From: Kiritimatiellia bacterium
Lineage (GTDB): Bacteria; Verrucomicrobiota; Kiritimatiellia; JAFGHX01
Direction of reading: 5' to 3'
DNA: 64,000 nucleotides
NCBI GenBank assembly: GCA_016929905.1
Contig: JAFGHX010000379.1
Location: 1 to 64,000 of the forward strand
The position numbers and the translations under genes were made by a program. The notes beneath the pieces are model-generated. The model worked only from the letters and a program-made list of their open reading frames with translations, had not been told where the DNA came from and did not search any database. Shown here piece by piece: positions 9,415 to 17,589 of this stretch. Position 1 is the stretch's first letter. Every line of letters begins with the position of its first letter.

Positions 9415-9805
9415 CCGGACGGGCGTCTCTCGCCCGCCTGGAGACAGGCTCGAGCTCGCGGAGCTGCGGAGGCAGAGCTGCCCGCGAAAGCTCGCGAAAA
9501 GGGCGCGAAAGGGTCGTTCGGCAGGGCTCGAGTCGCTCGGTAGCCGGGCGGCAACTTTGAACTGTTTGCGCCGACCTCACTCTCTCGTTATCCAGAGTTG
9601 CACGCGGCGCAAACAACTCAAAGTTGCCGCGTTCGCCGGGTCCCTCTGAGAAGGGGTGTTCATCGATCATTGCAGAGAGTCGTGAGCCGGATGGTAACCC
9701 TCCAGGTTGGCTTCTGAAGGCGCTCGTTGCGGGAATCGAGGATTGCCGCGACGCACACAAGTTTACGTTGCCCCGCAGACGTTGGCGTGTCGTGGCAATC
9801 CTTGC
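9415..9805 (+). repeat. Degenerate copy of the composite hairpin element; no gene
   Basis: This 480-bp gap contains no credible gene. It holds a diverged copy of an element seen intact at about 22560-22985. Module 1 is an inverted repeat at 9551-9627 with arms GCAACTTTGAACTGTTTGCG and its complement. Module 2, at about 9729-9805, has GTTGCGGGAATCGA followed by inverted arms around GGATTGCC. A Cys/Arg-rich GC stretch (9415-9530) matches the third module near 36800-36930. Confidence 0.7.
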
Positions 9806-9843
9806 CTTCGCTCAGGACGGGCGGGCGAGAGGATCTTCCGGTC

Positions 9844-9872
9844 TTGACACGGGCGGGGCGAGGTTCGACACT
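9844..9872 (+). promoter_or_regulatory. Promoter for rsmD, likely leaderless
   Basis: TTGACA at 9844-9849 and GACACT at 9867-9872 have a 17-bp spacer. The -10 ends 8 nt before the ATG at 9881 and no Shine-Dalgarno sequence is present, so transcription probably starts at or next to the start codon. Confidence 0.5.
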
Positions 9873-9880
9873 CTGGCCCC

Positions 9881-10465
9881 ATGCGCATCAGCGGAGGGAC
9901 ATTGCGCGGGCGGCGAATCGCCGTACCGAAGGGGCGGATCCGACCGACGCAGGATCGGGTGCGCGAGGCCCTGTTCGCCTCGCTCGCCGGCCGCGTCTCC
10001 GGCGCGCGGTTTCTGGACTTGTTCGCCGGGTCCGGGGCGGTCGGGCTGGAGGCGTGGAGCCGCGGGGCGGACTATGTGTGCTGGGTGGAGGCGGAACGCC
10101 GGGCGTTTGCGGTGTTGAAATCGAACGTGGGGGCCTTGTGCGGCGACGAGGCGGAGAGCCGTTGCGGGGAAACGCGTGTGGTTTGCGGCGACGCGATTCG
10201 CTTTCTGCTCGCCTGCGCGGCGGCGCCCGTCCAACCGTTCGACATCGTTTTCGCCGATCCGCCCTACGATCGCGCCGGTGACCGGGACTGGACCGGGCGC
10301 TGCCTGACGGCGCTGGAGGGCGGTCAGGCCCTGGCGGAGGACGGCGTGTTCGTCATCGAGCAGAGCGCGGAAGAACCGGATCCCATCCGGCCGGGTTGGG
10401 AACAGATCAAAGACAAACGTTACGGGGGCACTCGGGTGCGCTTTTTCGTGCGGACCCGCTCCTGA
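9881..10465 (+). CDS. rsmD: 16S rRNA (guanine(966)-N(2))-methyltransferase RsmD
   Basis: Predicted 194-aa SAM-dependent methyltransferase that modifies G966 of 16S rRNA in the 30S subunit. The N-terminus MRISGGTLRGRRIAVP is typical of the family. Motif I is DLFAGSGAVGLEA near residues 46-58 and the catalytic motif IV is DPPY near 126-129. Length is normal. It is followed by coaD, a pairing common in many bacteria. The start has no ribosome site but sits at the predicted transcription start. Confidence 0.93.
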   Translation: MRISGGTLRGRRIAVPKGRIRPTQDRVREALFASLAGRVSGARFLDLFAGSGAVGLEAWSRGADYVCWVEAERRAFAVLKSNVGALCGDEAESRCGETRVVCGDAIRFLLACAAAPVQPFDIVFADPPYDRAGDRDWTGRCLTALEGGQALAEDGVFVIEQSAEEPDPIRPGWEQIKDKRYGGTRVRFFVRTRS

Positions 10466-10497
10466 TCCCGGGCGGATCGCGCGGCGCAAATCGCCGC

Positions 10498-10526
10498 TTG
10501 ACACGCCCGGCGCTTCGCCCGACACT
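10498..10526 (+). promoter_or_regulatory. Promoter for coaD
   Basis: TTGACA at 10498-10503 and GACACT at 10521-10526 with a 17-bp spacer reproduce the hexamers and spacing found before rsmD. Transcription would start near 10533, giving a leader of about 40 nt with a GGAGGG ribosome site before the ATG at 10574. Confidence 0.5.
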
Positions 10527-10573
10527 CCAGACCCGACACGGGAAACCCGGCCGGGAGCCGGAGGGAGCTGAGC

Positions 10574-11065
10574 ATGACGAAAGCGGCGGTCTACGCGGGT
10601 ACGTTTGACCCGATCACCCTGGGCCACTTCGACCTGATCGAGCGGGCGGCGGACATTTTCGAGCGGCTGGTCCTGGCGATTGCGGTTCACTCGCGCAAGG
10701 ACTGCATGTTCAACGTCGAGGAGCGGGTCGCTATGGCGCGCGCCGTGGCGGAACCGATCCCGAATGTGGAGGTGACCAGCTTCGAGGGGTTGCTCATCGA
10801 TTTTGCGCGAGCCAAGAAGATCAGCGTGTTGATTCGGGGGATTCGCGCCTATTCCGATTTCGAGTACGAATTTCAGATGGCGCTCACGAACCGCAAGCTC
10901 GCCCCCGAGATGGAGACGCTGTTCATGATGCCGAAGGAAATCCACAGCTACATCAGCTCGAGCAGCGTGCGCGAGGTGGCCGAACTGGGCGGCGACACCA
11001 GCGAGTTCGTGCCGGGCGCGGTTCAGAAGTATATAGACGCGAAATACGGTCCGCGCCGGAACTGA
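10574..11065 (+). CDS. coaD: Phosphopantetheine adenylyltransferase CoaD
   Basis: Predicted 163-aa enzyme that joins ATP and 4'-phosphopantetheine to make dephospho-CoA, the penultimate step of CoA synthesis in the cytoplasm. The nucleotidyltransferase signature GTFDPITLGH is at residues 10-19, followed by RGIRAYSDFEYE and the C-terminal ISSSSVRE motif. Length matches the family. The CoA product supplies the phosphopantetheine arm of AcpP encoded 5 kb downstream. A good GGAGGG ribosome site supports the start. Confidence 0.96.
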   Translation: MTKAAVYAGTFDPITLGHFDLIERAADIFERLVLAIAVHSRKDCMFNVEERVAMARAVAEPIPNVEVTSFEGLLIDFARAKKISVLIRGIRAYSDFEYEFQMALTNRKLAPEMETLFMMPKEIHSYISSSSVREVAELGGDTSEFVPGAVQKYIDAKYGPRRN

Positions 11066-11218
11066 GCACGCCCTGAGTGGGGCGCGGCACGCAAGGGCGG
11101 CATTCGCAACGCGGGCTCGCGCATTCCGAGCCGCGGCCACAGGTTTCGGGTTTCAGGCCGCCCCCGCTGACACCTGAAGCTTTGTCGAACTCGCGCCGCG
11201 GCGGCGTGGGGGGCCGGG

Positions 11219-11307
11219 TTCTCGAGTGACTTCCCGAGTAAGTTCTCGAGTGAGTTCTCGAGTAAGTTCTCGAGTAAGTTCTCGAGTAAGTTTCAGAGCA
11301 AGTTGCA
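11219..11307 (+). repeat. 12-bp tandem repeat (GTTCTCGAGTAA) in the yceD leader
   Basis: About seven 12-bp units run with consensus GTTCTCGAGTAA, decaying at both ends (CTTCCCGAGTAA, GTTTCAGAGCAA). The array stops about 45 bp before the yceD ATG. Because the period is a multiple of three and lacks stop codons in one frame, it extends the open frame as an artificial Ser-Arg-Val repeat. Each unit is nearly self-complementary around CTCGAG. Confidence 0.85.
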
Positions 11308-11351
11308 GGTGCCGGCAAGGCCAAGACGGTCGTGCGGGGGCGGGGCGGGAG

Positions 11352-11822
11352 ATGGCGATCACCATCGACATAGCGGCAGTTCGCGGCGGGCGGCGCGAGT
11401 GGGAGGGGCACGAGGACGGCGCCGTGCTGGGGTTGGCCGAAGAGAAGGGGTTGAGGGTGAACGGTGCCGTGATGTACCGGTTCACGGCCGAGCTGGCGGG
11501 GAACGACCTGATCGTTCGGGGGCGGGTGTCTGCCGAGTTTGTGTTGCAGTGCTCGCGTTGTATCGCGTTCTTCACGCTCGGCGTCGAGGACGACGATATG
11601 CTGCAATGCTATGCGGTGCGAGCGGGCGAGGAATTTGTGGACTTGACGGATGATGTGCGAGAAGCCATCATACTGGCCCTTCCGTCTCATCCGGTCTGTA
11701 TGCCGGATTGCAAGGGGCTGTGTCCCCGGTGCGGCCAGGACCTGAACAAGAGAAGCTGCGGCTGCTCGCGTACGCCCGGCAATGGCCGCTGGAACGCTCT
11801 GGACGGCGTGGAGTTGAGCTAG
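11352..11822 (+). CDS. yceD: YceD/DUF177 family protein
   Basis: Predicted 156-aa protein of the DUF177 family, which in many bacteria is encoded directly before rpmF and is linked to 23S rRNA or large-subunit biogenesis. The C-terminal signature with four cysteines is clear: CMPDCKGLCPRCGQDLN then CGC. The ATG at 11352 is chosen because upstream codons are just the 12-bp repeat; GGCGGGAG precedes it. It is the first gene of the yceD-rpmF-plsX-fab block. Confidence 0.88.
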   Translation: MAITIDIAAVRGGRREWEGHEDGAVLGLAEEKGLRVNGAVMYRFTAELAGNDLIVRGRVSAEFVLQCSRCIAFFTLGVEDDDMLQCYAVRAGEEFVDLTDDVREAIILALPSHPVCMPDCKGLCPRCGQDLNKRSCGCSRTPGNGRWNALDGVELS

Positions 11823-11870
11823 TGTCGTGTCCCGGAAATGACGCAGGTTGTTTTCGGGATACGACACTAG
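11820..11870 (+). repeat. Inverted repeat overlapping the yceD stop codon
   Basis: Arms AGTGTCGTGTCCCGGAAA and TTTTCGGGATACGACACT face each other across a 14-base loop, with one mismatch and a bulge. It begins within the TAG of yceD and lies between yceD and rpmF. It could attenuate read-through or be a short mobile palindrome; no T-run follows, so a classical terminator is less likely. Confidence 0.7.
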
Positions 11871-11935
11871 GGTCGGGCTGTGCGCAGGCCGGAGGGCGGT
11901 TCCCTCCGCTATAGAGTTGGACAGGGGGATAGCGA

Positions 11936-12118
11936 ATGGCCGTACCAAAGAGGAAATCGTCGAAATCCAGGATCCGGCGTCGCCGGAAATCGCACCGGCA
12001 GCATCTGGCGGCTGCGCAGAAGTGCCCGCAGTGCGGGGCGGCGCAGCAACCGCACCGTGTGTGCAGCGCCTGCGGGCACTATCGCGGCCGGCAGGTGATC
12101 ACGGTTGAGGCTGAGTAG
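11936..12118 (+). CDS. rpmF: 50S ribosomal protein L32
   Basis: Predicted 60-aa ribosomal protein. The N-terminus MAVPKRKSSKSRIRRRRK is diagnostic, and four cysteines in two CxxC pairs (CPQCG and CSACG) form the zinc ribbon. AGGGGG lies just before the ATG. Its position between yceD and plsX is the classic arrangement linking ribosome and fatty-acid synthesis genes. Confidence 0.97.
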   Translation: MAVPKRKSSKSRIRRRRKSHRQHLAAAQKCPQCGAAQQPHRVCSACGHYRGRQVITVEAE

Positions 12119-12120
12119 CC

Positions 12121-13128
12121 ATGCGCATAGCGGTGGATGCAATGGGCGGGGACTTTGCCCCGGCCGAAATTGTCGCCGGTGTGGTGAAGGCTGCGCGCAG
12201 TTTTCCTACCGTGTCGGCACTGCTGCTGGTCGGCATGAAGGACGCGGTGGAACGTGAGCTGGCGAGGTTCGGGCCGACTCCCGAGAAGGTTCGAATCGTG
12301 CACGCGTCGGAAGTGGTGGGGATGGACGAAGCGCCGGCGAGCGCCGTGCGGCGCAAGAAGGACTCGTCGATCGGGCGCGCGGTCGACCTGGTCAAGAGCG
12401 GCGAGGCGGACGCGGTCGTGTCGGCCGGCAACACAGGCGCGGTTGTCGCGGCGGCCATGCTGAAGCTCAGGACCCTCGAAGGGGTCGAGCGGCCGGCCAT
12501 TGCCACGGTGATGCCCTCGCCGGGCCGTCCGTTCGTCCTGATCGATGCGGGGGCGACCATCGACTGCAGTTCGCGGCTGCTGCTGCAGTTTGCCGCGATG
12601 GGGCACGTCTATTCGCGCGAGATTCTCGGGCGGCCGGAACCCGTGATCGGGCTGTTGAGCATCGGCGGCGAGGCGAGCAAGGGCAACGAGACGACAAAGG
12701 AGGCGTTTGGCCTTCTGAGGGCGGCGCCCCTGAACTTCCGCGGCAACGTGGAGGGGCACGATTTGTTTCGAGGGGAGACGGACGTGGTCGTCTGTGACGG
12801 GTTCGTCGGCAATGTGGTTTTGAAGACCAGCGAGAGCACGGCTCGGGCGATGGCCCATTGGCTGCGCTCGGAATTCCTGCGCAATCCGGTGCGCATTCTG
12901 GGTGCGATCCTGCTGCGCGGGGCGCTGCGAGCCATTCGCAGGCGGACGGACCCGGAGATGTACGGCGGCGCCCTGCTGCTGGGCGTGAACGGCCTGTGCA
13001 TCATCACGCACGGCGCGTCGACTTCGCTGGCCATCCACAACGCGGTGAAAGTGGCCAGGGACTCGTTGAAGCATCAGATTAACCACCTCATCGTGGAACA
13101 AATACGGAAAGTGGGCTGCGGGAAGTGA
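12121..13128 (+). CDS. plsX: Phosphate acyltransferase PlsX
   Basis: Predicted 335-aa peripheral membrane enzyme that converts acyl-ACP to acyl-phosphate for phospholipid synthesis. MRIAVDAMGGDFAP at the N-terminus and SAGNTGAVVAAA near residues 101-112 are family signatures; DGFVGNVVLKTSE is the conserved C-terminal region. It starts 2 bp after the rpmF stop and its TGA overlaps the fabH start, so it is translationally coupled on both sides. Confidence 0.96.
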   Translation: MRIAVDAMGGDFAPAEIVAGVVKAARSFPTVSALLLVGMKDAVERELARFGPTPEKVRIVHASEVVGMDEAPASAVRRKKDSSIGRAVDLVKSGEADAVVSAGNTGAVVAAAMLKLRTLEGVERPAIATVMPSPGRPFVLIDAGATIDCSSRLLLQFAAMGHVYSREILGRPEPVIGLLSIGGEASKGNETTKEAFGLLRAAPLNFRGNVEGHDLFRGETDVVVCDGFVGNVVLKTSESTARAMAHWLRSEFLRNPVRILGAILLRGALRAIRRRTDPEMYGGALLLGVNGLCIITHGASTSLAIHNAVKVARDSLKHQINHLIVEQIRKVGCGK

Positions 13129-14159
13129 AGAAGGCAGAGCAACGCAGGATCGTCGAGGCCGCGGCGGGACTGGACCGGCCCGTCCGCATAGCGGGAACGG
13201 GCTCCTATCTGCCCGAGCGGGTCCTGTCGAACGCGGATCTTGAGAAGATGGTGGACACGACCGACGAGTGGATCGTGACACGGACGGGCATCCGGGAACG
13301 GCGGATTGCATCGGAGAAGGAAGCGACTTCCGACCTGAGCACGGCGGCGGCGAAACGCGCGCTGAAGCAGGCGGGCGTTGCGGCGGAGGATCTGGACGGG
13401 ATCGTGGTGGCGACCATGACGCCCGACATGGTGATGCCGAATACCGGCTGCCTGGTGCAGGACAGGCTGGGCGCGCGCAAGGCCGCCTGTTTCGGCCTGG
13501 AAGCCGCTTGCTCGGGCTTCACCTACGGGCTGGAGATCGGCCGCCAGTTCGTGCGGTCCGGGGCGATGGACCACGTGCTGGTGATCGGCGCGGAGAAGCT
13601 GAGCAGCTTCACGGACTGGCAGGACCGCAGCACGTGCGTTCTGTTCGGGGACGGGGCGGGGGCGGCCGTGCTGGCTCCGGACCAGGACGGGGCCGGGCAC
13701 CGGCTCATTACGACGGTGATCGGCGCGAACGGCGGGTTGGCCGATCTGCTGAAAGTGCCGGGCGGCGGCAGCCGGCGGCCGGCAAGCGCGGAGACGGTGC
13801 ATGAGCGGCAGCACTTCATCAAGATGGCAGGCCGCGAAGTGTTCAAGTACGCCGTCACCGAGATGTGCAACGCCGGGCGCGACGCGCTGAAGCGCTGCGG
13901 GTTGACGACCGAGGACGTGGACTGGGTCGTTCCGCACCAGGCCAACATTCGCATCATCCAGGCCGTGGCCGAGCGGCTGAAGGTTGGGCTGGAGAAATGG
14001 TATCTGAATATCGACCGCTGCGGCAACATGTCGGCCGCGTCGGTGGCGGTCGCGTTCGACGAGTTGGTCCGCTCGGGCCGTGTCCAGTCGGGAGACATTC
14101 TCCTCATGATCGTCTTCGGCGGCGGGTTCACCTGGGGCGCCAGCGTCGTGCAGTGGTAG
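13125..14159 (+). CDS. fabH: Beta-ketoacyl-ACP synthase III FabH
   Basis: Predicted 344-aa condensing enzyme that starts fatty-acid chains from acetyl-CoA and malonyl-ACP. The catalytic cysteine is C129 in EAACSGFTYG, the histidine is in VPHQANIRI and the asparagine in DRCGNMSAAS. The GTG start overlaps the plsX stop as GTGA. The N-terminus is about 18 residues longer than usual before RIAGTGSYLPE. It is the third gene of the fab run. Confidence 0.95.
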   Translation: MKKAEQRRIVEAAAGLDRPVRIAGTGSYLPERVLSNADLEKMVDTTDEWIVTRTGIRERRIASEKEATSDLSTAAAKRALKQAGVAAEDLDGIVVATMTPDMVMPNTGCLVQDRLGARKAACFGLEAACSGFTYGLEIGRQFVRSGAMDHVLVIGAEKLSSFTDWQDRSTCVLFGDGAGAAVLAPDQDGAGHRLITTVIGANGGLADLLKVPGGGSRRPASAETVHERQHFIKMAGREVFKYAVTEMCNAGRDALKRCGLTTEDVDWVVPHQANIRIIQAVAERLKVGLEKWYLNIDRCGNMSAASVAVAFDELVRSGRVQSGDILLMIVFGGGFTWGASVVQW

Positions 14160-14192
14160 CGCAGTCGTCGGGCCGCTGTCGTCAATCATTTT

Positions 14193-14286
14193 TGTCCTAC
14201 TCTTTGTCTTGCTCTTCGTCTGCCTTTTGTGTCGGGCCGCGGAGACGAAGAGTAGGACAAAGAGCAAGACGAAGAGTACGACGAAG
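14193..14286 (+). repeat. Inverted arms of a second 12-bp repeat type before fabD
   Basis: The right arm (14244-14286) consists of 12-bp units GACGAAGAGTAG, GACAAAGAGCAA, GACGAAGAGTAC and a partial unit. The left arm (14193-14223) holds the same units in reverse complement, so the RNA can fold into a long hairpin. The last half of each unit, GAGYAN, is shared with the GTTCTCGAGYAA arrays elsewhere. The array ends about 25 bp before the fabD ATG. Confidence 0.8.
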
Positions 14287-14311
14287 CGTTGGGCATACAG
14301 GAGCAAGCGAT

Positions 14312-15262
14312 ATGAGCAAGAGCGCGCTGATCTTTGCGGGGCAGGGCGCCCAGTTTGTGGGGATGGGCCGCGATTTGGCCGACCGGTACTCCGAATGCAG
14401 GGCTCTGTTCGAGACAGCGAACGCCGTACTGGGCTACGATCTGGCGGCCATCTGCTTCGAGGGGCCGGAAGAGGAGTTGAAGAAGACGAACCATTGCCAG
14501 CCGGCCATCTTCGTGACCAGTTGCGCCTGCTACGCGGCGTTGCGCGCCGAATGCCCGGAATTCGGGTTCGAGGCGGCTGCCGGGCTCAGCCTGGGCGAGT
14601 GGACGGCCCTGTGGGCGACGCGCGCGCTGGATTTCGAGGACGCGGTCCGGATCCTGGAGGCCCGTGGCCGGTTCATGCAGGAAGCGTGCGACGCGACCGA
14701 AGGCGGGATGCTGGTGGTGATCGGGTTGGATCAGCAGGTTCTGGGTGAAATCTGCGCGAAAGCGGGGGTCCAGATTGCCAATTTGAACTCGCCCGCCCAG
14801 ACCGTGCTTTCGGGCCCGAAATCCGGTATCGAGAAGGCGGAAGGGCTGGCCCGTGAGGCGGGGGCCAAGAAGACGGTGGTTTTGCGCGTTGCCGGCGCCT
14901 ATCACTCCGCGCTGATGAGTGCCGCCGCCACGCGGCTGGAGCAGACGCTGGCGGGGGCTGTCATCCGGCCGCCGGCCGCGCCCGTGGTGGCCAATGTGAC
15001 GGGCCGACCGCACGGGGCGCCGGACGATATTCGGGCCGATATGGTCCGGCAGGTGACCTCGACGGTGCAGTGGGTGAGCGGGGTGCGCTGGTGCCGCGAG
15101 CAGCAGATCGGCACGTTCGTGGAATGCGGGCCGGGCAAGGTGCTTTCGGGGCTCATAAAACAGATTGACAAAGAGGCAACCGTATATAATATACAGGATC
15201 TCTCAAGTCTGCAGAGGACCGCGGCCGCGTTGCGGGGAGGAAATCAAAGTGGGACAACTTGA
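14312..15262 (+). CDS. fabD: Malonyl-CoA:ACP transacylase FabD
   Basis: Predicted 316-aa enzyme that loads malonyl groups on AcpP. It has IFAGQGAQFVGMG at the N-terminus, the nucleophile motif GLSLGEW (the serine is usually within GHSLGE, so His is replaced by Leu), and AYHSALM with the catalytic histidine. AGGAG lies 8 nt before the ATG. The 3' end overlaps fabG by 14 bp. Confidence 0.94.
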   Translation: MSKSALIFAGQGAQFVGMGRDLADRYSECRALFETANAVLGYDLAAICFEGPEEELKKTNHCQPAIFVTSCACYAALRAECPEFGFEAAAGLSLGEWTALWATRALDFEDAVRILEARGRFMQEACDATEGGMLVVIGLDQQVLGEICAKAGVQIANLNSPAQTVLSGPKSGIEKAEGLAREAGAKKTVVLRVAGAYHSALMSAAATRLEQTLAGAVIRPPAAPVVANVTGRPHGAPDDIRADMVRQVTSTVQWVSGVRWCREQQIGTFVECGPGKVLSGLIKQIDKEATVYNIQDLSSLQRTAAALRGGNQSGTT

Positions 15263-15992
15263 CGGCAAAGTCGCCCTCGTAACCGGCGCCGCCCGAGGAA
15301 TCGGGCGCGCCATCGCCGAGAAACTGGCCTCCGAAGGGGCCGATCTGGCCCTGTGCGATCTGCAGGCCGACTGGCTCACGGAAACGGCGGAGTCGGTGCA
15401 GAAGCTGGGCCGCAAGGCGCTGTGCGTGGCCGTCGATGTGAGCAACTGGGAAGCCGTGCAAGGCGCCGTTGGCGAGGTCCAGAAGGCCTTCGCGCGCGTC
15501 GACATTCTCGTCAACAACGCCGGGATCACGAAGGACACGTTCCTGGCGCGGATGAGCGTGGAGGACTGGGACGCGGTTCTGTCCGTCAACCTGAAGGGCT
15601 CCTTCCTTTTCACCAAGGCCGTCTCTCGCCCCATGATGAAGCAGAAATCGGGTGCGATCGTCAATATCGCCTCCATTATTGGCTTGATCGGGAACGCGGG
15701 ACAGTGTAATTATGCTGCTTCCAAGGCCGGCGTGATCGCGCTGACGAAGTCGACGGCAAAGGAACTGGCTTCCCGCCATATCCGGGCCAATGCCGTGGCG
15801 CCGGGGTTCATTCACACCAAAATGACGGATGCGTTGGCCGAGGACGTCAAGGCGCAGATGTTGGCCGCCATCCCGCTCAAGCGGATGGGGGAACCCGAAG
15901 ACGTGGCGAACGTAGTGCTTTTTCTGGCCAGTGACGCCTCTGCGTATATGACCGGGCAGGTCATTACGGTGAGCGGCGGGATGGTTATGTAG
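15249..15992 (+). CDS. fabG: 3-oxoacyl-ACP reductase FabG
   Basis: Predicted 247-aa NADPH-dependent short-chain reductase of the elongation cycle. The cofactor motif TGAARGIG, NNAG, the catalytic Ser in IVNIASIIG and YAASKAG are all present. The GTG at 15249 is chosen because GGAGG lies 8 nt upstream and the product then has the standard family length; an upstream in-frame ATG would give an unrelated N-terminal extension. It overlaps the end of fabD. Confidence 0.96.
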   Translation: MGQLDGKVALVTGAARGIGRAIAEKLASEGADLALCDLQADWLTETAESVQKLGRKALCVAVDVSNWEAVQGAVGEVQKAFARVDILVNNAGITKDTFLARMSVEDWDAVLSVNLKGSFLFTKAVSRPMMKQKSGAIVNIASIIGLIGNAGQCNYAASKAGVIALTKSTAKELASRHIRANAVAPGFIHTKMTDALAEDVKAQMLAAIPLKRMGEPEDVANVVLFLASDASAYMTGQVITVSGGMVM

Positions 15993-16020
15993 AGAGGGGA
16001 AGAAAGGTAAGGAGAGCGAC

Positions 16021-16266
16021 ATGGCACTTGAAGACAAGGTCAGAGACATTATCGTTGAACAACTCGGCGTCAATGCCGAACAGGTCACGCCGGAAGCATC
16101 GTTCATCGAGGATCTGGGCGCGGATTCGCTGGACACTGTCGAACTCGTGATGGCTTTCGAGGAAGAGTTCGGCGCCGAGATCCCTGATGAGGACGCCGAG
16201 AAGCTCACCACGGTCGGCGCCGTCATCGGCTACCTCAAGGAAAAGGGGTTCGGTGACGAGTCGTAG
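16021..16266 (+). CDS. acpP: Acyl carrier protein
   Basis: Predicted 81-aa acidic carrier protein. S36 in GADSLDTVEL is the attachment site for 4'-phosphopantetheine. AAGGAGAG precedes the ATG. It carries the growing acyl chain between the FabH, FabD, FabG and FabF enzymes encoded around it. Confidence 0.97.
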   Translation: MALEDKVRDIIVEQLGVNAEQVTPEASFIEDLGADSLDTVELVMAFEEEFGAEIPDEDAEKLTTVGAVIGYLKEKGFGDES

Positions 16267-16285
16267 CTGCTTTCTGCCTCTTTGC

Positions 16286-16328
16286 GAGAGAGCCGGGAAT
16301 GGTCGAGCGGGCTGTTCTCGGCTTTTTT
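16286..16328 (+). terminator. Possible attenuating hairpin with T-run between acpP and fabF
   Basis: AGCCG at 16291-16295 can pair with CGGCT at 16319-16323, extended by wobble pairs, and is followed by six T residues. The loop is long (23 nt), so this would be a weak terminator. It could uncouple high acpP expression from fabF. Confidence 0.35.
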
Positions 16329-16350
16329 GCACATGGGATCGGGGCCCATC

Positions 16351-17589
16351 GTGAGAAGAGTCGTGATAACGGGAATGGGGTTGGTCTCCCCGCTGGGGTC
16401 GGACCTGACGCGGTTCTGGGCGCGAATCGCGTCGGGGCAGTCCGGCGTTCGGCGGGTGCAGCGGTTCGACATCTCCGGCTATGCCTCGCAGATTGGGGGT
16501 GAGGTCGTTGAGTTCGACGTCAACGAATTCATCGACAAGAAGGAACAGAGGCGGATGGACCCGTTCACGCAGTATGCGGTGGCGGCGGCGGTCATGGCCT
16601 TTGCCGATGCGGGCCTGGAGATGGACAAGGAAGACCCGACCCGGGCGGGTGCGATTGTGGGGTCGGGGATCGGCGGGCTGCAGACGCTGGAAGACCAGCA
16701 CTCGGTGCTGCGAGACAAGGGGCCCGGTCGTTGCTCGCCGTTCATGATTCCGCAGATGATTTCGGATATAGCGGCCGGTCGGATCGCGATCCGGTACAAC
16801 CTGCAGGGGCCGAACCACGCGGTCACCTCCGCCTGCGCCACGGCGGCGCATGCGCTTGGCGACGCGTTTCACGCCCTGCGGCGGGACGAAGCCGACATCA
16901 TGGTCACCGGCGGGGCGGAAGCGTCCGTCTGCCCGCTCGGCTACGCCGGGTTCTGCGCGCTGCGCGCGCTCAGCACGCGGAACGAGGACCCGCAGCGGGC
17001 GAGCCGCCCGTTCGATGCGGAACGGGACGGGTTCGTCATGTCGGAGGGGGGCGTAATCCTGATTCTGGAGGAGTTGGAGCATGCCCGGAAGCGGGGTGCG
17101 AAGATCTACGGGGAGGTCGCGGGCTTCGGCATGAGCTGCGACGCGTTTCATATCACCGCGCCGGACGAAGACGGCGAGGGGGCCGCGCGCGCGATGAGGA
17201 TGGCCATGAAGGACGGCGGGGTGAACCCGGGCGACATCGACTACGTCAATGCGCATGGGACGAGCACCCAGCTCAACGACAAGACCGAGACGCTTGCCAT
17301 CAAGAAGGCGCTTGGCGCGGAGATCGCCCGCAAGATACCCGTCAGTTCCTCGAAATCGATGACCGGCCACCTGCTCGGGGCGGCGGCGGGCATCGAATCG
17401 GTCGTCTGCATGCTGGCCATGCGCAACGGGGTCATTCCGCCCACCGTCAACTACGAGAACCCCGACCCCGCCTGTGACCTCGACTACGTGCCGAATACGG
17501 CGCGTGAGGGCACAGTCCGGACCTGCCTGAACAATTCGCTCGGGTTCGGCGGGCACAACGCCACAATCCTGTTCAAGGCGTTCGAATGA
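16351..17589 (+). CDS. fabF: Beta-ketoacyl-ACP synthase II FabF
   Basis: Predicted 412-aa elongating condensing enzyme. The catalytic cysteine lies in AVTSACATAAHALGDA, and the two histidines in VNAHGTSTQLND and SMTGHLLGAAAG. The GTG at 16351 gives the usual start VRRVVITGMG and family-typical length; ATG 16333 or 16282 would add unmatched residues that overlap the possible hairpin. The TGA overlaps the next gene's ATG (ATGA). Confidence 0.94.
   Translation: MRRVVITGMGLVSPLGSDLTRFWARIASGQSGVRRVQRFDISGYASQIGGEVVEFDVNEFIDKKEQRRMDPFTQYAVAAAVMAFADAGLEMDKEDPTRAGAIVGSGIGGLQTLEDQHSVLRDKGPGRCSPFMIPQMISDIAAGRIAIRYNLQGPNHAVTSACATAAHALGDAFHALRRDEADIMVTGGAEASVCPLGYAGFCALRALSTRNEDPQRASRPFDAERDGFVMSEGGVILILEELEHARKRGAKIYGEVAGFGMSCDAFHITAPDEDGEGAARAMRMAMKDGGVNPGDIDYVNAHGTSTQLNDKTETLAIKKALGAEIARKIPVSSSKSMTGHLLGAAAGIESVVCMLAMRNGVIPPTVNYENPDPACDLDYVPNTAREGTVRTCLNNSLGFGGHNATILFKAFE

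Noticed and set aside
11226..11351. Ser-Arg-Val repeat peptide at the N-terminus of YceD
   Set aside because: It derives from the 12-bp repeat, which cannot produce stops in that frame. The conserved domain begins at ATG 11352.
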